5,260 nt of DNA, taken from NCBI GenBank assembly GCA_964488495.1, contig CAZAUQ010000086.1, forward strand, positions 1 to 5,260, read 5' to 3'. This document shows, in pieces, positions 1 to 5,260 of this stretch. The notes under the pieces were generated by a model, which searched no databases, had not been told where the DNA came from, and worked only from the letters and a program-made list of their open reading frames with translations. Every line of letters starts with the position of its first letter. The stretch's first letter is position 1. The position numbers and the translations under genes are program-made. The DNA is from UBA1402 sp964488495. Its GTDB lineage: Bacteria > Bacteroidota > Bacteroidia > Bacteroidales > UBA1402.

Positions 1-1733
1 TCAACGATTCCGGCGAAGGCAGTTTTCGCGAAGCAGTCACCAGCGATATCGGACCGCGCACCGTAGTCTTTAATGTCTCCGGAATAATTCCTTTGAACGA
101 CAAGATCTTTTGCAACGAATACATAACTATTGCCGGGCAAACAGCTCCGGGCAAAGGAATTTGTTTGCGAACATCCTCTTTGGCGATTGACGACGAAAGC
201 ATTACCCGTTTTATCAGAATGCGCCTGGGTTCGGGCAACAGCACCGATGGAATGGGCTTGCCGGGAGCAGATCACAGCATACTGGATCATTGTTCGGTAA
301 GCTGGTCTATAGACGAAGGTTTAACTTCGCGCAATGCCGGGAAGATAACGGTTCAGAGAGTCTTGGTCTCCGAAGCACTCAATCAGGCAGGTTTACACGA
401 CGACCCGGACAGACGACACGGATTTGCGGCAGTGTTCGGTGGCGATGTTGCCACCGTTCATCACAATCTGCTGGCACATAATTCAGGACGTAATCCTCGT
501 TTTGATGGCGGCATGGACGGACAAAATTATTACAAAGGGCGCGTGGACTACTTCAACAATGTGGTGTACAACTGGAATGCTCACTCTGCATACGGCGAAG
601 CACACGAAGTACAGTTTGTAAACAATTACTACAAGCAGGGGCCGGCCACAAATAAAACCACCATCTTTAACGCTGACGTCAACCAAAGAGAAACCAATTT
701 AGGCACAGAGACTTATTATACTGCCGGTAATATTTTGGAGCTGAAAAACAAGACTTTCTCCTGCGATGGCACAAACAACAGTTGCGGTATTACATCAACC
801 ATCCACGGCAGCATGGTGATAGATTGGGACATCTTTGTAGATGAGCCTTTCTTTGCTTCTTATACCGAGATGGAAAGCGCAAAGGAAGCCTATAAATCGG
901 TCTTATCAAATGTAGGCTGCAACCTTCCACTCGCCGATAACCACGATAAACGAGTTATAAACGAAACCCTGAACGGTGCGTACAGTTGTACGGGAAGCAA
1001 AACGGGTTTGCCGGGCATCATTGATCATGAACAAGATGCCGGAGGTTACGAAGACTACGGCAACGAAGTGCGGCCCGAAGGCTTCGACAGCGACTGGGAC
1101 GGACTGCCCGATTGGTGGGAAAGCCTGCACGGCAGCAACCCTAACTCTGCCGAAGGCGATTTCTCAGATGCCAACGCCGATCCCGACAAAGACGGCTTCA
1201 CCGCCCTGGAAGATTACCTGGAATGGATGGCCAATCCTCATTATTTTACCAGTGTCAATGCTGCCAAAACCATTGATTTAGCTCCCTATACCCTTGGTTA
1301 CACCAAATCGCCCATATATAGCTTGTCGGCTGTCAGCAATGATGCGACTGTCAGTTTTGAAGGCTCTAAGGCTACTGTTTCACCGGCTGAGGACTTCAAT
1401 GGTATACTTTACTTTGACTTCACAGTTACCGACAGCGAAGGCAGTCATTCTACCCGGCGGATCGGAATGCTGGTGGACGATAATAACCCCAACAACCTCC
1501 ATCTCGCTACACAAGAGCAATTGACTGTTGCGATCGAAGGCGAAACATTGAGAATACTAAGCAAACGACCTGTTTACGAGGCCGGTATTTACGACTTAAC
1601 CGGACGTTGCGTATTGCAGCAAAAGGCAGACAACGTTCAAACTATCAAAATTAACGTCTTGAACAACGGTATATATCTCTTGTCTGTAAAAAACAGCGAG
1701 AACTGCCAATCAATAATCAGATTTATAAAATAA
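1..1733 (+). CDS. Secreted PL1-type pectate lyase with Ca-binding-like segment, cadherin/Ig-like domain and T9SS tail (5' end missing)
   Basis: Probable pectate lyase, cleaving polygalacturonate by beta-elimination outside the cell. The frame is open from base 3 to the TAA at 1731, giving 576 visible residues; the start lies upstream of the window. A TTG at 93 is not the start, because the 30 residues before it (NDSGEGSFREAV...VVFNVSGII) are conserved PL1 sequence. Visible residues 1 to about 320 form the beta-helix core. They include AGQTAPGKGIC, LDHCSVSWSIDE (about 94-105, candidate calcium ligands D95, D104, E105), and HHNLLAHNSGRNPRF (about 153-167). In the last motif R163 aligns with the catalytic Arg of PL1 enzymes, which sits seven residues after HHN in an RxP context. 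Residues 362-408 are acidic (DSDWDGLPDWWE, DPDKDGFTALEDY), like thrombospondin type 3 or dockerin-like calcium loops. Residues 413-492 resemble a cadherin/Big_9 Ig-like domain (SPAEDFNG...FTVTDSEG). Residues about 505-576 look like a T9SS sorting domain (GIYDLTGR...NNGIYLLSV). Four cysteines (254, 261, 306, 329) could form disulfides. Assignment to PL1 is confident; the exact substrate is inferred. Confidence 0.88.
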   Translation, partial: NDSGEGSFREAVTSDIGPRTVVFNVSGIIPLNDKIFCNEYITIAGQTAPGKGICLRTSSLAIDDESITRFIRMRLGSGNSTDGMGLPGADHSILDHCSVSWSIDEGLTSRNAGKITVQRVLVSEALNQAGLHDDPDRRHGFAAVFGGDVATVHHNLLAHNSGRNPRFDGGMDGQNYYKGRVDYFNNVVYNWNAHSAYGEAHEVQFVNNYYKQGPATNKTTIFNADVNQRETNLGTETYYTAGNILELKNKTFSCDGTNNSCGITSTIHGSMVIDWDIFVDEPFFASYTEMESAKEAYKSVLSNVGCNLPLADNHDKRVINETLNGAYSCTGSKTGLPGIIDHEQDAGGYEDYGNEVRPEGFDSDWDGLPDWWESLHGSNPNSAEGDFSDANADPDKDGFTALEDYLEWMANPHYFTSVNAAKTIDLAPYTLGYTKSPIYSLSAVSNDATVSFEGSKATVSPAEDFNGILYFDFTVTDSEGSHSTRRIGMLVDDNNPNNLHLATQEQLTVAIEGETLRILSKRPVYEAGIYDLTGRCVLQQKADNVQTIKINVLNNGIYLLSVKNSENCQSIIRFIK

Positions 1734-1739
1734 ACGAAA
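1718..1739 (+). promoter_or_regulatory. A-rich translation initiation region without Shine-Dalgarno
   Basis: The 22 bases before the ATG at 1740 are A/T-rich (ending in aaaataaacgaaa) and contain no GGAGG-like motif. Bacteroidetes are known to use such leaders instead of Shine-Dalgarno pairing. The segment overlaps the end of the upstream lyase, whose stop is six bases before the ATG. Together with the signal peptide that follows, it supports this start. It is a translation signal only; no promoter is seen here. Confidence 0.4.
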
Positions 1740-2854
1740 ATGAGAAAGTTCTTTTTTGGCCTCTTTGTTTTATGTTGTGCCGTGATCTCTGCACAAGACA
1801 GGCCTGTTCTTAAAATAGATTTCAACGAACCGAGTCGCTTGAACATGGACGAAGTACTGGAACCCGGATATACTCCCTGGGGATTTGCAAAAGATTGTTT
1901 TCGGGACGAATTAAAAACAGGCGGTATTACGTTCATTGTTTCGTCTGCAAACAATATGCGCGCCGGGTGGAAGAAAGAATTTGTTCAGGCAGCCGTAAAG
2001 AACTCGCGCCTCATAGGCGACGGCATAAGTTTCGATCCAAAAGATTTAGATGGCTCCTTTCTTCTAACCATAAAAGGCCTCCCGGTTGGAAGACACAACA
2101 TAAAAACCTATCACAATACCTGGCAAGATTCAACCATAACAGCCGGATGGCCTATTTTCGTTTACTGCAATGATTCTTTGGTCGGCAAAGTACAACGTAC
2201 GTTCAGAGAAACTTCTGCCGGCAAAGCCGCTTTTGCTGGTACTTATTTTGAGATTCTTCAACCGGGCGACAGTGCTGTGCTGCGTTTTGAAACATTGAGA
2301 GATTCTTTTCCTGCCGATAGCGCATACAAAACCAAATACGATGTTACTCCCCTGCTCAACGGTTTTGAGCTGAATACTGCCGATGTTCGGGTTTACTGGC
2401 CATTCGCAAACAATCTAAACGGTGCAGATTCGGTAGCAATCCGGGCAGCCGCAACTGCCGAGGTTACCGATAAAACTTACCCGGCCTCCTTCTTGTTTAC
2501 AACCGGAGTCAGCAAAGGCAGCAACCTTAATTGGAACGATGCTCAGGAAGTTTTTTCCGAAAACGACAGCACCGATGGCATACGGATGTGTAAATTGAAA
2601 ACCACAGCCCTGACATCCGATTCCGACGAAGATGCCCTGGTTTTTTCGCTCAAACCTGAACTTGGCTCAAGTTTCTACCCTAAATTACTGAATATTAGCC
2701 TGGCTTTTAACGACCAGTCGGCCGATCAGAGTTTTATTATTGAGTTGAATAATGGAACTAAAAGCTATACACTCGATACTGTTTACGCCCTTTCTGCTGC
2801 CAGAAGTCGACTTGACTTGCAATACGATTTATTTACTTTAAAACAGCTGGCACC
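1740..2854 (+). CDS. Large modular secreted PL1-type pectate lyase, N-terminal portion (gene interrupted by assembly gap)
   Basis: This is the 5' part of one gene that continues at 2955. Removing 155 bases (one 55-base repeat copy plus 100 Ns) gives a single 1086-residue frame; this part supplies residues 1-371 and most of codon 372. The ATG at 1740 opens a Sec signal peptide (MRKFFFGLFVLCCAVISA, predicted cut before Q19). It has no lipobox giving Cys at +1, so the protein is not an obvious lipoprotein. Residues about 20-215 form a first module (PVLKIDFN...GITFIVSS...LTIKGLPVGRHNIKTYHNTW) that resembles malectin/galactose-binding-like beta-sandwiches attached to glycan-active enzymes. Residues about 216 to 405 form a second module (VRVYWPFANNLNG...), whose end lies beyond the gap. 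I cannot assign either to a named family; carbohydrate binding is an inference from their position before a lyase. The start is six bases after the stop of the preceding lyase, so the two are probably co-transcribed. A gene caller may read through the Ns to a false stop at 2996; residues after 2854 in that frame are not real. Confidence 0.85.
2800..2854 (+). repeat. 55-base direct repeat, left copy (contig-end overlap)
   Basis: These 55 bases, directly before the N run, are identical to 2955-3009 directly after it. Both copies encode the same peptide (RSRLDLQYDLFTLKQLA), in frames that coincide once one copy and the Ns are removed. A perfect repeat abutting both gap edges, at a length matching a common assembly k-mer (55), points to two overlapping contig ends that were scaffolded but not merged. 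Confidence 0.95.
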
Positions 2855-2954
2855 NNNNNNNNNNNNNNNNNNNNNNNNNNNNNNNNNNNNNNNNNNNNNN
2901 NNNNNNNNNNNNNNNNNNNNNNNNNNNNNNNNNNNNNNNNNNNNNNNNNNNNNN
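2855..2954. other. Assembly gap of exactly 100 Ns
   Basis: A run of exactly 100 Ns, the conventional placeholder for a gap of unknown length. It is flanked by perfect 55-base duplicates, so the true distance is probably negative (an overlap) and no sequence need be missing. It falls in the second N-terminal module of the large lyase. Confidence 0.97.
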
Positions 2955-3009
2955 CCAGAAGTCGACTTGACTTGCAATACGATTTATTTACTTTAAAACA
3001 GCTGGCACC
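2955..3009 (+). repeat. 55-base direct repeat, right copy (contig-end overlap)
   Basis: Exact copy of 2800-2854 starting at the first base after the N run. A TTG inside it (2972) can be mistaken for a start codon, but it is the leucine at residue 360 of the joined protein. Confidence 0.95.
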
Positions 3010-5155
3010 TTCTTCTGAGATATGGAAACTCTCACTTCGCCTGCGCTCCAACAAGGCAGAAACCAAAGTTTTTGTGGGGCAGGTCTCCATTTCGGGCGAA
3101 GGCACCGATCCCGATTCCATTGTTTATTTTGCACAGACCGAGGCCTTTCCCCAAGGCAGCGGTTCAGTATCTCCAGCCGGTTGTTATTTCGTTAAAGGCC
3201 AAACGGTTTCATTCTTGGCTCTGGCAACGGATCAATACAAGCTTAAACATTGGGAAGTGGACGGAGAAGTGGTTTCGACAGAAAATCCTTTGGTGCGCAA
3301 TGATTTTTGGGGTGATACTACCTTAAGGGCTGTCTTCGCCAAAAAGGACAATTACAATTTTACTTGTTCTGTAGAAGGTGGCGAAGCAAACAAAGTGAGA
3401 ATCGAACCTCTAAGCGAAATACAATTCAACGGAAGTTATTTATATGAAGATGCAGACAGGATAACCCTTACGGCTTTCCCCTCTGACAGTATGTATTTCG
3501 CATTGTGGAAAGACTCCCTGGGAAATGTCGTTTCCAGAACCAATCCCTACAGTTTTATCATACACGAGAATACACATCTTGTGGCTGTCTTTACAGACGA
3601 GGAGGTGATACCTCTGCGCGCTTTCCCCACGGCACAGGGTTACGGGCAATATGCTACAGGCGGTCGGGGTGGCTATGTGGTAGAAGTTACCAATTTATCG
3701 ACAGATCCAACGGTTCCGGGAAGTATCATGTGGGCTATCAGACAACATTCTGGTAAGCCCATCACTGTGGTCTTCCGTGTTTCAGGCATCATCGAAAGCG
3801 ACAATCGTTACATTAGTTTGGATCGCTCCAATGTTACTTATGCCGGACAAACAGCTCCGGGCGATGGTATTTGCTTCAAAAAAGCCAAGGTAAAACTGAA
3901 CGGAACCAACATCATTGTTCGCAATCTGCGATTCAGGGTAGGTGATGAACTGGGTCAAAGTCTTTCGGCCATAGGTGTTGAAAACTGTAAACGAGTCATT
4001 ATCGACCATTGTTCTTTCAGCTGGTCTACCGAAGAAAACATCACCATGTACGACAACGATAGTACCACCATGCAGTACTGCATAGTGAGTGAGCCTCTTT
4101 ACAACTCCAACAATTACAAGGGAGCCAGAGCTTACGGATCGCAATGGGGCGGTGAATACGCCACCTATCACCACAACCTGTTGGCTCATTGCGTCAGTCG
4201 TGCACCGCGTTTCAACGGTTCCAGCAACAACGACCTTTACGGCTTTGTGGACTTCCGTAATAATGTGATGTACAATTGCGGAGGTTCTTACGGAGGCGAA
4301 ATTCGCAACGGAGGCCTGGCTTGCTTTACGCAGATGATAAACAACTATTACAAAACCGGACCAATTTCGGGCAATTCCTTTGTCAATCCGAGCAGCCCTT
4401 ACGGGAAATGGTACATAGAAGGGAATTTTATGGAAAACAATTCCGAAGCCAACGCAAACAATTGGAAAGCTGTTTCGGGCGGTAATCACGAAAATGAACT
4501 TCGTTCTTACACCCTGTACGACGAATTCCCCATCCTGACAGAAACAGCTCAGGAAGCCTATCAATCAGTACTCGCAGGTGCAGGTGCCATCTATCCCAAA
4601 CGCGATACCATCGATGTCCGCATCATCAAAGAAGCCAAAGGGGATTTATCTCCCACCATCGTCGCCACTCATGGTTCTCCGGGTATTATTGACACCCCTG
4701 CCGAAGCAGGTGGTTGGCCTTTGTACCAATCGCCTTCAGCTCCTTCCGACAGCGATCACGATGGTATGCCCGACGACTGGGAAATTGCAAACAACCTCAA
4801 TCCTAATAATCCCGAAGACCGCAATAAAATCACCCAAAGCGGCTACACCTGTCTGGAAGTCTATTTGAATGAACTGTGCAACGAAAAAATACAATTAACC
4901 TTCCCGGACGCAGCTAAACAAACTCCTTATTTGAACACCCATTGCTACCTGAATCCTTCTTCGGGGATCTTGTATGTTCAATCTGAGACCATCATTCATA
5001 CCGCCTTTTTATACGATCTGAACGGCAGAATGATCAAGTCCTTTCATGCACCCGAAATTACTGAATGGAATCTTTTGGGCTTGAATCCGGGATGGTATCT
5101 TTTAGAATTACGATCGGATACTTTTACCTACAAAACCAAACTAACTGTATATTAA
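2955..5155 (+). CDS. Large modular secreted PL1-type pectate lyase, C-terminal catalytic portion with T9SS tail
   Basis: This is the 3' part of the gene starting at 1740; the frame runs from 2957 to the TAA at 5153. Numbering is for the joined 1086-residue protein. Residues to about 405 finish the second N-terminal module. Residues about 411-482 and 490-567 are two repeats resembling the divergent InlB B-repeat / bacterial repeat family (HWEVDGEVVSTENP...TTLRAVFA and LWKDSLGNVVSRTNP...THLVAVFT), probably spacers. The PL1 beta-helix starts near 572, with GYGQYATGGRGG, AGQTAPGDGIC, IDHCSFSWSTEEN (703-715) and HHNLLAHCVSRAPRF (759-773). R769 matches the catalytic Arg, so the enzyme is probably an active, calcium-dependent pectate lyase. 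Residues 951-962 (DSDHDGMPDDWE) plus the following NPNNPED...CLEVYLNEL resemble a calcium-binding segment. Residues about 1009-1086 look like a T9SS type A sorting domain (LNPSSGILYV...YDLNGRMIKS...LNPGWYLLEL). The total length is well above that of simple PL1 enzymes because of the added modules. The fragment has no signal peptide of its own, which supports joining it to the upstream part. Confidence 0.88.
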
Positions 5156-5157
5156 GC

Positions 5158-5260
5158 ATGAAACATCTTCCTCTTTTTTTATTTATTGCTATTCATTTTT
5201 CGGTCAGCGCACAAAGCCCCGTCCTTAAAATCGACGTCAACGTGGACGAATCTCGTCAGG
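5158..5260 (+). CDS. Start of a third secreted protein, probable paralogue of the large pectate lyase (3' end outside window)
   Basis: The ATG at 5158 lies two bases after the stop of the preceding lyase and the frame stays open to the right edge (34 codons). The first 18 residues are a Sec signal peptide (MKHLPLFLFIAIHFSVSA) with a predicted cut before Q19, the same position as in the gene at 1740. The mature start, QSPVLKIDVNVDESRQ, matches that gene's QDRPVLKIDFNEPSR. Both therefore appear to begin with the same N-terminal module, so this is probably another multi-domain pectin-active enzyme in the same operon. The catalytic domain is not visible, so its activity is inferred from context only. 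The upstream bases show no Shine-Dalgarno motif. Confidence 0.75.
   Translation, partial: MKHLPLFLFIAIHFSVSAQSPVLKIDVNVDESRQ

Noticed and set aside
93..95. TTG as start codon of the first lyase
   Set aside because: The same frame is open to the left edge and the 30 upstream residues match the conserved PL1 N-terminal region seen in the second lyase, so the true start lies outside the window.
976..1524. Two plus-strand open frames (976-1281 and 1294-1524) in another frame
   Set aside because: They overlap the calcium-binding-like and Ig-like domains of the first lyase and their products are low-complexity out-of-frame translations.
1637..1954. Minus-strand open frame of 105 codons spanning the gene junction
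   Set aside because: It is antisense to the sorting tail of the first lyase and the signal peptide of the second, both well supported; its product has no recognisable features.
2972..2974. TTG as start codon of a separate 727-residue protein
   Set aside because: It sits within the duplicated contig-end sequence, has no signal peptide after it, and corresponds to an internal leucine once the gap is collapsed.
2800..3009. A biological direct repeat, such as an insertion-site duplication or recombination site, around the N run
   Set aside because: Perfect identity ending exactly at both gap edges, 55-base length and restored frame fit an unmerged contig overlap better.
3782..4564. Long open frame of 260 codons on the minus strand
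   Set aside because: It lies fully inside the PL1 catalytic region of the plus-strand lyase, shows no recognisable motifs, and is explained by codon bias of the sense gene.
1..5260. CRISPR array, RNA gene, transposon, terminator hairpin or a new defence-type system
   Set aside because: No repeat-spacer pattern, tRNA/rRNA sequence, transposase or inverted repeat was recognised by eye; the window is filled by the lyase genes with only 6- and 2-base spacers.

Overview
The window looks like a fragment of a draft or metagenome-assembled Bacteroidetes (Bacteroidota) genome. The evidence is the C-terminal sorting-domain-like tails of the Por/type IX secretion system (T9SS), start codons preceded by A-rich sequence instead of Shine-Dalgarno motifs, and multi-domain secreted polysaccharide lyases packed head to tail. 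I cannot name a genus.

Layout: everything is on the + strand and almost every base is coding. (1) Bases 1-1733 hold the 3' part of a secreted pectate lyase of the PL1 type. Its reading frame is open to the left edge. (2) Bases 1740-5155 hold one large modular PL1-type pectate lyase that is split by a run of 100 Ns (2855-2954). The 55 bases before the Ns (2800-2854) are identical to the 55 bases after them (2955-3009). Removing one copy plus the Ns (155 bases) joins the two halves in frame into a 1086-residue protein, so the gap is very probably an assembly artefact inside one gene. (3) Bases 5158-5260 hold the start of a third secreted protein. Its signal peptide and first mature residues (PVLKIDVN) mirror those of gene 2 (PVLKIDFN), so it is probably another paralogue.

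The intergenic distances are 6 and 2 bases, which implies one operon. No promoter, terminator or RNA gene is visible; the transcription start must lie upstream of the window. Taken together this is a pectin (polygalacturonate)-degrading operon whose enzymes are exported by a signal peptide and then probably carried to the cell surface or medium by T9SS. The two lyases share the PL1 core, a calcium-binding-like acidic segment and a C-terminal sorting domain, but they carry different accessory modules. I see no CRISPR, mobile element, toxin-antitoxin or defence system. The noteworthy points are the collapsible gap, the lyase tandem, and two unassigned N-terminal modules in gene 2.
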